A stretch of DNA of 37,215 nt from Gemmatimonadales bacterium (GTDB taxonomy: Bacteria > Gemmatimonadota > Gemmatimonadetes > Gemmatimonadales > GWC2-71-9): NCBI GenBank assembly GCA_025927545.1, contig JAICLE010000025.1, positions 1 to 37,215 of the forward strand, read 5' to 3'. Positions 1 through 8,742 of this stretch are shown piece by piece. Every line of letters begins with the position of its first letter. Positions within the stretch are counted from its first letter, which is position 1. The position numbers and the translations under genes were made by a program. The notes beneath the pieces were generated by a model. The model saw nothing but the letters and a program-made list of their open reading frames with translations. It was not told the origin of the DNA and did not search any database.

Positions 1-4
1 GCGC

Positions 5-1108
5 TCACCGGGCCGCCTCCCGCACGGGCGGGACAGCGCCCAGCACCGCGTCCACCTGCGCGGCGCGGTGGGCGTAGGTGTGCTCGGACAGCAGCCGCCG
101 GCGGGCCGCGCGGCCGATGGCAGCGGCCCGCACCGGCGTGAGCTGCTCCAGCAGCTCCGCCACCGCGTCGCCGTCCCGCGCCACCAGCACCTCGCTCCCG
201 GGGTCGAGGAAGAGCTCGATCCCTTCCCACTCGTCCGTGATCAGGCAGCCGCCGGCCCCGGCGGCCTCGAACACCCGGGTGGGCGGCGAGAAGCCGTACC
301 TCGCCATGCTCTCGCGGTTCACGTTGAGCACTGCGCGCGGCGTCACATTCAGTGCGTTGTGGTCGCGGGTGTAGACGTGGCCGAGGTAGTGCACGTTCGC
401 CGGCAGGGTCTTGTCGCCCCAGCCGCTGCCCCCCAGCAGGAAACGATGACCCGGCAGCCGCTCGGCCGCCTCGAGGAAGAACGCCTCGACCCGCGTCTCA
501 CGGTCCGGCAGCCGGTTGCCCAGGAACGCGAGATCACCCTCGAAGCGCGGGTCGCTCGGGACAGGATGGTGGGTCTCGGGGTCGAGGGCGTTGTAGACGG
601 GCACGCATTGGCGGGCCCCCACGCGCTCGTACGCCTCGACGACCGGGTCGCCCCCGCCGTAGGTCAGGACGAGGTCATACTGCGGGACCAGCGAGTGGAA
701 CGGGTCTTCCGCATCTCCCGCCAGACGGTCCAGCGTCGCCGGCGCGTCCACGTCCCAGAATGCCACTATCGTGGATGGGCCCTGGAGATCCAGGGTCGCC
801 CGCTCCAGCAGTTGATCGAAGACGCCGACGCCGCTCGCCTTGATCACGAGATCGGCGCCGCGCGCGGCGTCCAGCGCCCGCAGCACGCCAGCCTCTCCCT
901 CGCCCGGATACACTACCACCCGCGCCCACGCGGGGTCTTCGATATCACGGTGCTGCTGCCGGCCGAAGGCGTCGGGCTCGTAGAATGTGATGCGATGCCC
1001 CCGCTCGGCCAAAGCGCGGATGATGCCGCGGTAATAGGTGGCCGCGCCGTTCCAGTAGGCCGAGACGAGGCTCGATCCGAAGAAGGCGACGTCGAGTCCG
1101 GATGCCAT
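5..1108 (-). CDS. CgeB-like glycosyltransferase (last gene of sugar operon)
   Basis: Predicted cytoplasmic glycosyltransferase that probably adds a sugar to the polysaccharide assembled by this operon; donor and acceptor cannot be read from sequence. The 367-residue protein starts MASGLDVAFFGSS, an N-terminal Rossmann-like strand, and its C-terminal third has the spore-maturation CgeB/Glyco_trans_1_2 pattern (NVNRESMARYGFSPPTRVFEAAGAGG, then ITDEWEGIELFLDPGSE). A longer in-frame reading exists upstream, but I chose the ATG at 1108 because it overlaps the stop of the preceding gene as TGATG, the coupling used across this operon. It resembles its neighbour at 1108-2232 in layout, suggesting an old duplication. 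Family is fairly sure; specificity is unknown. Confidence 0.8.
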   Translation of the reverse strand: MASGLDVAFFGSSLVSAYWNGAATYYRGIIRALAERGHRITFYEPDAFGRQQHRDIEDPAWARVVVYPGEGEAGVLRALDAARGADLVIKASGVGVFDQLLERATLDLQGPSTIVAFWDVDAPATLDRLAGDAEDPFHSLVPQYDLVLTYGGGDPVVEAYERVGARQCVPVYNALDPETHHPVPSDPRFEGDLAFLGNRLPDRETRVEAFFLEAAERLPGHRFLLGGSGWGDKTLPANVHYLGHVYTRDHNALNVTPRAVLNVNRESMARYGFSPPTRVFEAAGAGGCLITDEWEGIELFLDPGSEVLVARDGDAVAELLEQLTPVRAAAIGRAARRRLLSEHTYAHRAAQVDAVLGAVPPVREAAR

Positions 1109-2232
1109 CACGCTGCTCCGTGAAGCGACGGTCGGACCGCCCCGGCGGGGCGAAGCGAGGCGGCAATGGCGAGCAGCTCGTCTACCCGGTGAGCGCACGT
1201 GTGGCGCGCCAGGATGGTCCGGAGGCCGTGTGCCGCCATGGCCCGCGCCGCGGCCGGATCGGCCAGCAGCTCCGAGAGGTGCCGCTGCATCTCCGCACCC
1301 GTCCGGGCCACGAGGTAGTCGGCGCCCGGATCGAACAGCCCTTCCGCGTCCTCCCAGGGAGCACAGACGAGCGGGATCCCGCAGGCGAGCGCCTCGAACA
1401 CGCGGATCGTCGGGATCCCCGGGAGGTCGCGTACGTATGGGCGCCGAGGGATGTGCACCGTCGCGCCGAACCGGGCAAACACGCCGGGCACCGCGTGGTT
1501 CGGAAGCCAGCCACCATAGATGATCCGGGCCCTCGCCAGTCGTCCGAGCGCTTCCCGCGGGTAACGAACGCCATGGACCCGCGCCCGGAGTCCCAGGTGT
1601 TCGACTGGCCCGATGAGGAACTCTTCGAGCTCGGCCGTGCGCTCTTCGTCGCCCCAGTTGCCGATCCAGACGAGGTCACCCTCATGGGGGGAGCCCGGCA
1701 CCGGATGGAACACCCGCACGTCGGCCGCCTCGTGCCAGGTCCACACCCGACTCGCCCAGCCCTCGTCCAGGTACCGCTGCCGCACGACCTCACCGAACGC
1801 GAGCACGCCGTCGTACGCGCGGAGATCGTAGGCCGCCATCTCGGCGGGTGCGCTCACCGAGCGGTGGTGGGTGTCGTGGAACAGGAGCCCGTAGCCGCCC
1901 ACCAGCCGCCGGTGCTCGCCCACCGCGTGGACCAGGGAGGGGTCGCTCCATTCGTGCACCAGCACCAGGTCCGCTCCCGAGAGCAGCCGATCCAGATCGG
2001 GCGCGGCGCCGTAGGTGGTGCTGCTCAGCTGCGGGTATGCCTCGTGGTAGCGCTCCAGCGCGCCGGCGCCATGTTCCCGCTGCAGTTGGCTGCGGCTCCA
2101 GCCGTCCGCCGGCTCCAGTACCGTCACCTCATGGCCACGGCGCGCCAGCTCACCGGCGACGCCCCGCAGAAAATGCGCGTTGCCGTGGTTCCAGTCCGAT
2201 GCGAGCGAGTGATAGAACATCACGACGCGCAT
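1108..2232 (-). CDS. CgeB-like glycosyltransferase
   Basis: A second predicted CgeB/Glyco_trans_1_2 glycosyltransferase of 374 residues. It starts MRVVMFYHSLASDWNHGNAHFLRGVAGELARRGH, a typical GT-B N-terminal lobe. The C-terminal lobe carries the nucleotide-sugar-binding pattern IPTIRVFEALACGIPLV followed by EDAEGLFDPGADYLVA. The ATG at 2232 lies 13 bases inside the end of the upstream glycosyltransferase gene, and its stop shares a base with the next start, so it is translationally coupled on both sides. A longer upstream in-frame reading is arginine-rich shadow sequence from the neighbouring gene and was rejected. Probable role: one transfer step in exopolysaccharide or glycolipid assembly; the sugar is unknown. 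Confidence 0.8.
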   Translation of the reverse strand: MRVVMFYHSLASDWNHGNAHFLRGVAGELARRGHEVTVLEPADGWSRSQLQREHGAGALERYHEAYPQLSSTTYGAAPDLDRLLSGADLVLVHEWSDPSLVHAVGEHRRLVGGYGLLFHDTHHRSVSAPAEMAAYDLRAYDGVLAFGEVVRQRYLDEGWASRVWTWHEAADVRVFHPVPGSPHEGDLVWIGNWGDEERTAELEEFLIGPVEHLGLRARVHGVRYPREALGRLARARIIYGGWLPNHAVPGVFARFGATVHIPRRPYVRDLPGIPTIRVFEALACGIPLVCAPWEDAEGLFDPGADYLVARTGAEMQRHLSELLADPAAARAMAAHGLRTILARHTCAHRVDELLAIAASLRPAGAVRPSLHGAA

Positions 2233-3359
2233 GTCGGCACCTCCGCGCTGCGGGCCGCGGTGCGGCCGGAGAGCAGCCGGTCGTAGAGGTCGAGATAGCC
2301 GCCGGCCATGCGTGCCGGCGAAAAGCCCAAGGCCCGGCGGCGCGCACGCATGGCGAGCCTCTGCCGGAGACCCTGATCGTGCACCAGGGCGTCGATCGCG
2401 GCCCGCAACGTCTCCGGTTCGTCGGGAGGGACGAAGATGGCCACGGCATCCCACAGCTCGCGCAGGCTGGGAATGTCGCCGAGCACGAGGGCACAGCCCG
2501 CGAGGGCGGCCTCGAGGACAGTGAGGCCGAACGGCTCGTACCGCGCCGGCAGCGCGTACACCGCGGAACGCGCGAGCTGCTCGGTCATGGCGTCCGGTCC
2601 CAGCATTCCGAGCAGGCGCACGCAGCCGGGATCCGGGGAGCCCCCGCCGTCCGGCCCGGACACGTCCCCCGCCGCGTACACCGGCCACGGCAGCTCCCCC
2701 GCCACCTCCACCAGCAAGGCCAGGTTCTTGGCCGGGTCCCAAAGCCGCCCGGCGGTGAAGATCACCGGGTCTTTCGGCGCGGGCACGTACCGCGCGGGGT
2801 CGCGCCCGTTCGGAACCACGCTCCCGCCGCGCACGCCGTAGTGCCGCGCCAGCGCCGCCAGCATGCTGCGGGACGGGGCGGCGACGGCGCCCGCGGCGAG
2901 GAAGCCGGCCGTCATTGCGGTGCGATACCGCTCCCATTCCGGCGGCGCGCTCTCCCCGCGCACGGCCTCGTACCACGAGAGCACGCAGGAGTGTCCGACT
3001 GCGATGGTGGGGACGCGCCACGGAAGCGCCGCGAACACCGGCTCGCTGAGGTGCGCCACCTCCGCGCCGGAAGTCTCGGTGAGCTCGAGCAGCCAGTCGC
3101 CGGCGCGCGCGATGTCATCCCACGGATCCTCCATCCAGGGGAGCGCGTACGGCGCCGCGTGAAAATCGAGCCCGCCGATGGCGCGGACTTCCCCCTCCTG
3201 TTCGGCGGTGGGCTGTCGTCCCATCGCGGCCAGGACCACGTCGATCCCGCTCTCCCTGAGGGCACGCGCGAGCTCGAGTGCGTGCGACCATACGCCGCCG
3301 AGCGTATCGGTCGTGAGCAGGACGCTGCGGGGGCGGGCGCGCGCGCCTTGGCGGTGCAT
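2220..3359 (-). CDS. GT4-family glycosyltransferase
   Basis: GT-B fold, retaining glycosyltransferase of family 4 (glycogen synthase/WcaL type), 379 residues. The N-terminal acceptor lobe has the glycine-rich DTLGGVWSHALELARAL segment. The C-terminal donor lobe has VIFTAGRLWDPAKN and the E-x7-E signature in YEPFGLTVLEAALAGC. TLGGVW and the alternating Rossmann strands resemble cytosolic GT4 enzymes; there is no signal peptide or membrane segment. The ATG at 3359 overlaps the stop of the Gfo/Idh/MocA gene as TGATG. It is the first of three consecutive glycosyltransferases here, so the operon probably builds at least a three-linkage unit. Donor sugar not determinable. Confidence 0.85.
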   Translation of the reverse strand: MHRQGARARPRSVLLTTDTLGGVWSHALELARALRESGIDVVLAAMGRQPTAEQEGEVRAIGGLDFHAAPYALPWMEDPWDDIARAGDWLLELTETSGAEVAHLSEPVFAALPWRVPTIAVGHSCVLSWYEAVRGESAPPEWERYRTAMTAGFLAAGAVAAPSRSMLAALARHYGVRGGSVVPNGRDPARYVPAPKDPVIFTAGRLWDPAKNLALLVEVAGELPWPVYAAGDVSGPDGGGSPDPGCVRLLGMLGPDAMTEQLARSAVYALPARYEPFGLTVLEAALAGCALVLGDIPSLRELWDAVAIFVPPDEPETLRAAIDALVHDQGLRQRLAMRARRRALGFSPARMAGGYLDLYDRLLSGRTAARSAEVPTCAS

Positions 3360-4369
3360 CACGCCGTCACCGCCATCGCTCGCCGGCCATAGATCCCGTC
3401 GATTGCCGCGGCCACCTCCACCAGCCGCTCGGCCTCGAGACCATAGCCGCCATCCTCGCTGAGCCGCCGGGCCCACGCCACCGCGGCCCGGCCGCCCCAG
3501 GGGTCCGGCGGCCGCGCGATCGTCTCTTCGCTGGTACCGCGGGCGTGAGTGGCCGTGAAGTCGTAGAACGACCCTTCCACGTTCCGGACAGCCGCGCTCC
3601 CTCTGGTACCGAAGAACTCCGCGCCAATCACCGCGTCGCGCCCGGCCGAGAGATTCCAGGAGCAGGCCAGGCGCGCCACCGCTCCCCCGTCGAGATCGAG
3701 CGTCGCGACGGCGTAGTCCTCGACGACGCCGCGGCCGGCGAGCGGAACGCCCCCGGCAAACAGGCGGGAGGTGGTGGCCGAGACGCACGGGTGGCCAAGC
3801 GTCCACAACGCGAGATCCACCAGGTGGATGCCCAGATCGATGACGCATCCTCCCCCGGAGAGCGCCGGGTCGTAGAACCAGGGCTTGTCGGGGCCGTAGG
3901 CGTTGTGGAAGACGAGCTCGGCGGCGAACACGTCGCCGAGGTTGCCGTCCAGCACCAGGTCGCGGACGCGCCTCACCCCCTCGACGTGCCGGTAGGACAG
4001 GTCCACGGCGAGCAGCCGGTCCGCGCGGCGCGCGGCCTCGACGACGCGTGCCGTCTCCTCCGCCGTCCGGCCGAGCGGCTTCTGGCAGAACACCGCCAGT
4101 CCCGCCTCCAGAGCCGCCACCGACTGCTCGGCGTGGAGCGCGCTGGGCGTAGCGATGACCAGTCCGTCGAGCCCGACCTCCAGCAGCTCGTCGAGCGACC
4201 GCAGCTCGATCGCGCCCGGTGCGAGCGCCCGCGCGGCCGCCGCGTTCGCGGGTGCCGGATCGGCGATGGCCGCGATCTCGGCGGCGCCGCTCGCCGCGAT
4301 CGCTTCGAGCCGGTGACTGCCGATCCAGCCCGTGCCCAGGAAGCCGAGGCGTGGCGGCCGCGCGCTCAC
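3359..4369 (-). CDS. Gfo/Idh/MocA family NAD(P)-dependent oxidoreductase
   Basis: Predicted NAD(P)-dependent sugar or sugar-nucleotide dehydrogenase of 336 residues. The N-terminal Rossmann domain opens RLGFLGTGWIG (GxGxxG), followed by IATPSALHAEQSVAALEAGLAVFCQKPLG. The usual EKP motif of the family appears as QKP, with the catalytic lysine retained. The C-terminal domain has GGGCVIDLGIHLVDLALWTLG, which supplies the family's conserved Asp and His. I chose a GTG start at 4369: it overlaps the stop of the dehydrogenase gene by four bases (GTGA) and places the Rossmann motif at the N-terminus. Beside the alcohol dehydrogenase-like gene, it may oxidise or reduce a ring carbon of a sugar made by the operon. 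The exact substrate is unknown. Confidence 0.85.
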   Translation of the reverse strand: MSARPPRLGFLGTGWIGSHRLEAIAASGAAEIAAIADPAPANAAAARALAPGAIELRSLDELLEVGLDGLVIATPSALHAEQSVAALEAGLAVFCQKPLGRTAEETARVVEAARRADRLLAVDLSYRHVEGVRRVRDLVLDGNLGDVFAAELVFHNAYGPDKPWFYDPALSGGGCVIDLGIHLVDLALWTLGHPCVSATTSRLFAGGVPLAGRGVVEDYAVATLDLDGGAVARLACSWNLSAGRDAVIGAEFFGTRGSAAVRNVEGSFYDFTATHARGTSEETIARPPDPWGGRAAVAWARRLSEDGGYGLEAERLVEVAAAIDGIYGRRAMAVTA

Positions 4370-5319
4370 GTGAGGACCAGTGCCTTGAGGAAGCCGTCCG
4401 GACGCGACCGCATCGTCTCCAGCGCCTCGCCGAGCTGCGACAGCTCGAAGCGGTGGGTGTACAGCGGGGCGGGGTCGAGCGTGCCGTCGGCCACGGCGTC
4501 GACCGCGCCCCGAATTCCGTCGAGCGCGATCGCGGGGTCCCGCTCGTGCGCGTTGATGACGTCGATGCCCCGCCAGTTCCAGAGCTGCATGTTCACCTGC
4601 CGCATCCCATCCTGGTGGTAGCCGGCCACCACCAGCCGGCCGCGTACCCGGGTGAGCTGCCCCGCGAGGTCCAGCGGCTCCTGCAGTCCGACGGCTTCGA
4701 TGACGCGGTCCGCGCCCGCGCCGCCGGTGATTCGTTCGATCTCCCGCTTCACCTTCTCGTGGTCCGCGAGCGGCATGACGATCTCGGCTCCCTGCGCGCG
4801 GGCCACCTCCAGCGCGAATGGACGGCGCGAGACCGCCACCACCCGCGCACCGGCGCGGCTGGCCAGCCGGGTGATGATGGCACCGAGGAATCCGATCCCG
4901 ATTACCACGACGATGTCGCCCCGGCGGATTTGGGCGCGGCGGAACACGTTGACCGCGCAGCCGAGCGGCTCGCCGGGAATCGGCTGCCGGGCCAGCATGT
5001 CGGGGAGGGGGACCACCGCGTCGGCCCGCGCGAGGTCGTACTCGGCGAATGCCCGGAAGGAGAGCGCCGCCACGCGCTGGCCCCGCGTAAGGCCCTCCGC
5101 GTCCGGCCCCACGGCGTCGATCACTCCCCACCCCTCGTGGCCCGGTGCACCCCCCGGGAGCGGATAGTCGAACCAGGGACGACCCTCCCACACGGGAAGG
5201 TTGGAGCCGCACACGCCGCAGCCCTGCAGTCGGATGCGGACCTCACCCGGACCCGGCTCCGGCACGGCAGCCTGGTCCACGCGCACGGCTCCCGGGGCGG
5301 TGATCACCCCCGCCCGCAT
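4366..5319 (-). CDS. Zinc-type medium-chain dehydrogenase
   Basis: Medium-chain dehydrogenase/reductase of 317 residues, related to threonine and sorbitol dehydrogenases. The catalytic-zinc ligands are visible as CGVCGSN (Cys near residue 34-37) and GHEGWG (His-Glu near 61-62). The Rossmann domain has VVVIGIGFLGAIITRLASRAGA. The loop with four cysteines that binds the structural zinc in classical alcohol dehydrogenases is not present, as in several bacterial MDR sugar dehydrogenases. The ATG at 5319 gives the family-typical start MRAGVITAPGAVRVD; a GTG nine bases upstream is an alternative. It is separated from the upstream epimerase by only 34 bases and overlaps the next gene. Likely substrate is a sugar or polyol linked to the operon's glycan; unproven. 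Confidence 0.8.
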   Translation of the reverse strand: MRAGVITAPGAVRVDQAAVPEPGPGEVRIRLQGCGVCGSNLPVWEGRPWFDYPLPGGAPGHEGWGVIDAVGPDAEGLTRGQRVAALSFRAFAEYDLARADAVVPLPDMLARQPIPGEPLGCAVNVFRRAQIRRGDIVVVIGIGFLGAIITRLASRAGARVVAVSRRPFALEVARAQGAEIVMPLADHEKVKREIERITGGAGADRVIEAVGLQEPLDLAGQLTRVRGRLVVAGYHQDGMRQVNMQLWNWRGIDVINAHERDPAIALDGIRGAVDAVADGTLDPAPLYTHRFELSQLGEALETMRSRPDGFLKALVLT

Positions 5320-5353
5320 CGTGCTCACGCCCCGGGCACCGGCGGTGCCCAGT

Positions 5354-6412
5354 TCAGCGCCGCGCACCGGTACCGTTCCCCGCCGCCTCCGGCAGCCGCC
5401 CAGCTTCCTGCAACCACGCCGCCAGTCGGGCAAGTCCATCCCGCACGTTCACGCCGGGCTGCCATCCCGTGGCCCGGGCAAACTTGCCGGTGTCGCTCAC
5501 GTACCACCGCTGGTCGCCCACCCGCCAGGCGTCGTACGCGACCTCCGGCGCGCGGTCGGTCAGTCCACCGATCTCCCGGATCAGCTCGAGCAGGCTGGTC
5601 GCGTTGCCGGGGCCGCCGCCAATGTTGAACACTTCGCCCGACTCGGTAGGCATGTGGCGCTGCGCCAGCAGCAGCGCGTGCACCAGATCTTCGACGAAGA
5701 GGACGTCTCGCACCTGCCGGCCGTCGCCGTAGACGGTGATCGGCCGGCCCTCGAGCGCGCGGATCAGGAAGTGCGCGACCCAACCCTGGTCCTCGGTCCC
5801 GTGCTGATGCGGGCCGTAGATGCAGCTCATGCGGAAGACGATCGTGGGGAGGCCGTAGCTGCGCGCGTAGTCATGCACGTACTGGTCCGCACAGCCCTTC
5901 GAGCAACCGTACGGGCTGTGGAAATCGAGCGGACGCAGCTCGCTCACGCCGCGATTCGCCACCTCCGGCTCCAATGGCTCGTAGCTCAGGGTTCGCCGAC
6001 GGAGCGACACGTCCTCCAGCGCGCCATAGACCTTGTTGGTCGACGTGTAGACGAGCGGCGGCGGGACCGGTTGCGCCCGGATGGCCTCGAGCAGGTTGAA
6101 GGTGCCGCGGGCATTGACCTCGAAGTCATCGCGCGGGTCGCCGAGACTGGTGGTCACGGCCACCTGCGCAGCGAAATGAAAAACCTGGCCCGCTCGCTCG
6201 ACCGCGCGTCGGACCACGGCGGCGTCGCGCACGTCCGCGATTTCGACGCTCAGCCCGCTGCCGTGTACGTCGCGCAGCCAGCGGAGGTTCTGCTCCACGC
6301 CGGGCCGGGCCAGGCTGTCGAGGATGAGCACCGGGCGGCCGTTGGAGAGCAGCCGGTGGGCCAGGTTGGTGCCGATGAAGCCGGCGCCGCCGGTGACGAG
6401 GACCGGCTTCAT
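5354..6412 (-). CDS. CDP-paratose 2-epimerase-like NAD-dependent epimerase
   Basis: Extended short-chain dehydrogenase/reductase of 352 residues. It has the NAD-binding GGAGFIG (residues 8-14), the STNKVYG segment typical of CDP-paratose 2-epimerase (CDP-tyvelose synthesis), and the catalytic YGCSK. The following QGWVAHFLIRALEG and YGDGRQVRDVLFVEDL also match that subgroup better than GalE. In the known pathway this enzyme inverts C2 of CDP-paratose. No other CDP-3,6-dideoxyhexose genes are visible here, so the true substrate could be a different NDP-sugar. The ATG at 6412 overlaps the upstream stop by four bases (ATGA). SDR assignment is certain; the subgroup is likely. Confidence 0.82.
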   Translation of the reverse strand: MKPVLVTGGAGFIGTNLAHRLLSNGRPVLILDSLARPGVEQNLRWLRDVHGSGLSVEIADVRDAAVVRRAVERAGQVFHFAAQVAVTTSLGDPRDDFEVNARGTFNLLEAIRAQPVPPPLVYTSTNKVYGALEDVSLRRRTLSYEPLEPEVANRGVSELRPLDFHSPYGCSKGCADQYVHDYARSYGLPTIVFRMSCIYGPHQHGTEDQGWVAHFLIRALEGRPITVYGDGRQVRDVLFVEDLVHALLLAQRHMPTESGEVFNIGGGPGNATSLLELIREIGGLTDRAPEVAYDAWRVGDQRWYVSDTGKFARATGWQPGVNVRDGLARLAAWLQEAGRLPEAAGNGTGARR

Positions 6413-7527
6413 ACCGTGAGCCCCCTGGCGGCCAGCTCGGCGCCGGCTTCGCCGCCCCGATCGATCGCCTCCTGGGTTTGCAGCCAGTCCGCCAGCTCCG
6501 CCAGCCCGGCTTCGAGCGCCACCTTGGGCTCGTAACCAAGCACGGCACGTGCTCCGGTGATGTCGGCGAAGCAGTGGCGGATGTCGCCTACGCGGTACTT
6601 GCAGGTGACTTCGGGTCGAAGCTCCGGCCGGCCGGTAGCGGCGGCCACCCGCTCGGCGATCTCTCGCACCGAGAACGAACGCCCGCTTCCGACGTTGAGC
6701 ACCATGTCCGCCGACGCGGGCCGCTCCAGGGTCAGCCGGCAGGCGGCGGCCACGTCCAGCACGCTCACGAAGTCGCGCCGCTGCAACCCGTCCTCGTACA
6801 CCAGCGGGGTTTTTCCGTTGAGCAGGCGCGAAGCGAAAATGGCCAGCACTCCCGTATACGGATTCGAGAGCGCCTGCCGCGGGCCGTACACATTGAAGAA
6901 GCGGAGCGCGGTCGTGGGGATCCCGTAGGCTCGCCCCACCATGAGGCACATCCGTTCCTGGTCGTACTTGGACAGCGCGTAGACCGACGCCAGCGCCGGC
7001 GGTTTCGTCTCCGGCGTCGGTACGGGGAGCAACGGCTCACCCTCGGCGCCGTGAAGCTCCCACTGTCCCGCCCTGAGCTGCTCGAGCGAGCGCTCCGCAC
7101 CCGCGCAGAGGCTGCCGTCCGGGCGTCGGTACAGTCCTTCGCCGTACACGCTCATGCTCGAAGCCGCGATCAGGCGCTCGACCGGCCGCGCGCTCAGCGC
7201 CTCCAGCAGCACGGCGGTGCCCAGATTGTTCACCGCGGTGTAGTGCGCGATCTCGTACATGCTCTGCCCCACGCCCACCGCGGCCGCCAGGTGAACGACC
7301 ACATCCACGCCGGCGAGCGCGCGGCGTACCGCCGCCGGGTCGCGGACGTCCCCGACCACCAGCTCGACCTCCGGGTCGAGATACGCGGGCCGGCCACCAT
7401 CCTCCCCGTGCACCTGCGGGGAGAGGTTGTCCAGCGCCCGCACGCGGTGACCGCGCGCCAGGAGGGCGTCCGCGAGGTGGGACCCGATGAAACCCGCGCC
7501 GCCCGTGATCAGGATGTGACTGGCCAT
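6409..7527 (-). CDS. dTDP-L-rhamnose 4-epimerase-like NAD-dependent epimerase
   Basis: Extended SDR epimerase of 372 residues. NAD-binding GGAGFIG is at 9-15 and the active site is YALSK. The stretches AAAVGVGQSMYEIAHYTAVNN, SSMSVYGEGLY, LRFFNVYGPRQALSNPYTG and YEDGLQRRDFVSVLDVAAA closely follow bacterial dTDP-L-rhamnose 4-epimerases, which convert dTDP-L-rhamnose to dTDP-6-deoxy-L-talose. From memory of that family, a CPxCG pair normally follows the WE of the mid-protein insert; here the segment reads WELHGAEGEPLLPVPT with no cysteines, so a metal- or structure-related pair seems lost. It starts at the ATG at 7527, 14 bases after the decarboxylase stop. GalE-like activity is the alternative. 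Confidence 0.82.
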   Translation of the reverse strand: MASHILITGGAGFIGSHLADALLARGHRVRALDNLSPQVHGEDGGRPAYLDPEVELVVGDVRDPAAVRRALAGVDVVVHLAAAVGVGQSMYEIAHYTAVNNLGTAVLLEALSARPVERLIAASSMSVYGEGLYRRPDGSLCAGAERSLEQLRAGQWELHGAEGEPLLPVPTPETKPPALASVYALSKYDQERMCLMVGRAYGIPTTALRFFNVYGPRQALSNPYTGVLAIFASRLLNGKTPLVYEDGLQRRDFVSVLDVAAACRLTLERPASADMVLNVGSGRSFSVREIAERVAAATGRPELRPEVTCKYRVGDIRHCFADITGARAVLGYEPKVALEAGLAELADWLQTQEAIDRGGEAGAELAARGLTV

Positions 7528-7541
7528 CGTGCGCTCCACTG

Positions 7542-8582
7542 CTAGAGTCCGTCGTGGTCCGTCCAGTTGCCCGCCTCGCGGTAGGCTCGGCGGCGCTCCG
7601 CGAACGGCAACTCGGCGAGCACGACAGGTTGCGAGCGCCGGCTGTGCCGGCTGCGATGCAGCCGCCCGGCGAAGTAGCGCACCGTGCGCTCGAGCCCTTC
7701 GCGGAGCGCGATCGTCGGCTCCCAACTGAGCAGCGTGCGGGCACGGGTGATGTCGGGGCGGCGCTGCGTAGGGTCGTCCTGCGGGAGTGGGCGGTAGGTG
7801 ATCCTCGGTTCGCGCCCGCAACAGGCCGCGATCTGCTCGGCCAGTTGGCGGATGGAGAACTCGCTCGGATTGCCGAGGTTGACCGGGTCGTGGAGCTCCT
7901 CCGCCTGCATCAGCCGGACGAGCCCCTCGACCAGGTCGTCCACGAAGCAGAACGAGCGCGTCTGGGAGCCGTCGCCGTAGAGCGTGAGCGGCTGGTCGCG
8001 GAGCGACTGGACGATGAAGTTGGAGACCACCCGGCCGTCCGACTCCGCCATCCTGGGGCCGTAGGTGTTGAAGATCCGCGCGATGCGGATGTCCACCCCG
8101 TTCTGCCGGTGGTAGTCCATCATGAGCGTCTCGGCCACGCGCTTCCCTTCGTCGTAGCACGAGCGCGGACCTATCGGGTTCACGTTGCCCCAGTAGCTCT
8201 CCGTCTGTGGGTGCACCATCGGCTCGCCGTACACCTCGGAGGTGGACGCCTGCAGGATGCGAGCGCCCACCCGCCGGGCGAGCACCAGCATGTTGAGCGT
8301 CCCCATGACGTTGGACTTGACGGTCTTGATGGGATTGTACTGGTAGTGCACCGGCGAGGCGGGACAGGCGAGGTTGTAGATCTGCTCCACTTCCAGCAGG
8401 AGCGGCTCACACACGTCGTGCCGCACCAGCTGAAATCGCCGGCAATCCAGCAGGTGCCGGATGTTCTCCCGGCGTCCCGTGAAGAAATTGTCCAGGCAAA
8501 AGACTTCGTGACCCTTGCGAACCAGCCGCTCGCAGAGATGGGAACCGATGAATCCGGCCCCACCCGTCACCAGAACCCTCAT
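7542..8582 (-). CDS. uxs: UDP-glucuronate decarboxylase (UDP-xylose synthase)
   Basis: Converts UDP-glucuronate to UDP-xylose using bound NAD+; cytosolic SDR enzyme. The 346-residue protein has GGAGFIG at 7-13 and the highly diagnostic UXS segment [20 protein letters not shown], then [26 protein letters not shown] (catalytic Tyr143 and Lys147) and [13 protein letters not shown]. It is the promoter-proximal gene of the operon, with an ATG start at 8582. The last roughly 35 residues (after FAGRLHR) are arginine-rich and extend beyond the usual catalytic domain. UDP-xylose would be one donor for the three glycosyltransferases downstream. Length and motifs are as expected for a soluble bacterial enzyme. 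Confidence 0.95.
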   Translation of the reverse strand: MRVLVTGGAGFIGSHLCERLVRKGHEVFCLDNFFTGRRENIRHLLDCRRFQLVRHDVCEPLLLEVEQIYNLACPASPVHYQYNPIKTVKSNVMGTLNMLVLARRVGARILQASTSEVYGEPMVHPQTESYWGNVNPIGPRSCYDEGKRVAETLMMDYHRQNGVDIRIARIFNTYGPRMAESDGRVVSNFIVQSLRDQPLTLYGDGSQTRSFCFVDDLVEGLVRLMQAEELHDPVNLGNPSEFSIRQLAEQIAACCGREPRITYRPLPQDDPTQRRPDITRARTLLSWEPTIALREGLERTVRYFAGRLHRSRHSRRSQPVVLAELPFAERRRAYREAGNWTDHDGL

Positions 8583-8638
8583 CTGCTGTCACCACCCTGC
8601 TGACGATTGCCCCCGCCGCCATCGGAGAGCCCGGGCGG

Positions 8639-8675
8639 GTAAGTACCCTCGCAGTGTGCGGCCCGAGGTACTTAC
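8639..8675. promoter_or_regulatory. Imperfect inverted repeat between divergent genes
   Basis: Arms GTAAGTACCCTCG (8639-8651) and CGAGGTACTTAC (8664-8675) are complementary over 12 pairs with one extra C in the left arm and a 12-base spacer. It lies 57 bases upstream of the sugar operon's first ATG and 68 bases before the NurA-like start. No T-run follows on either strand, so an operator is more likely than a terminator. The binding protein is unknown. Further short GTGA/TCAC repeats (8682-8715) adjoin it. Confidence 0.45.
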
Positions 8676-8742
8676 GCGTCTGTGACACGTCTCACCCGAT
8701 GTGAGTCTCGAGTCACGCCTGTTGCATGTGATAGGTTTCGGC

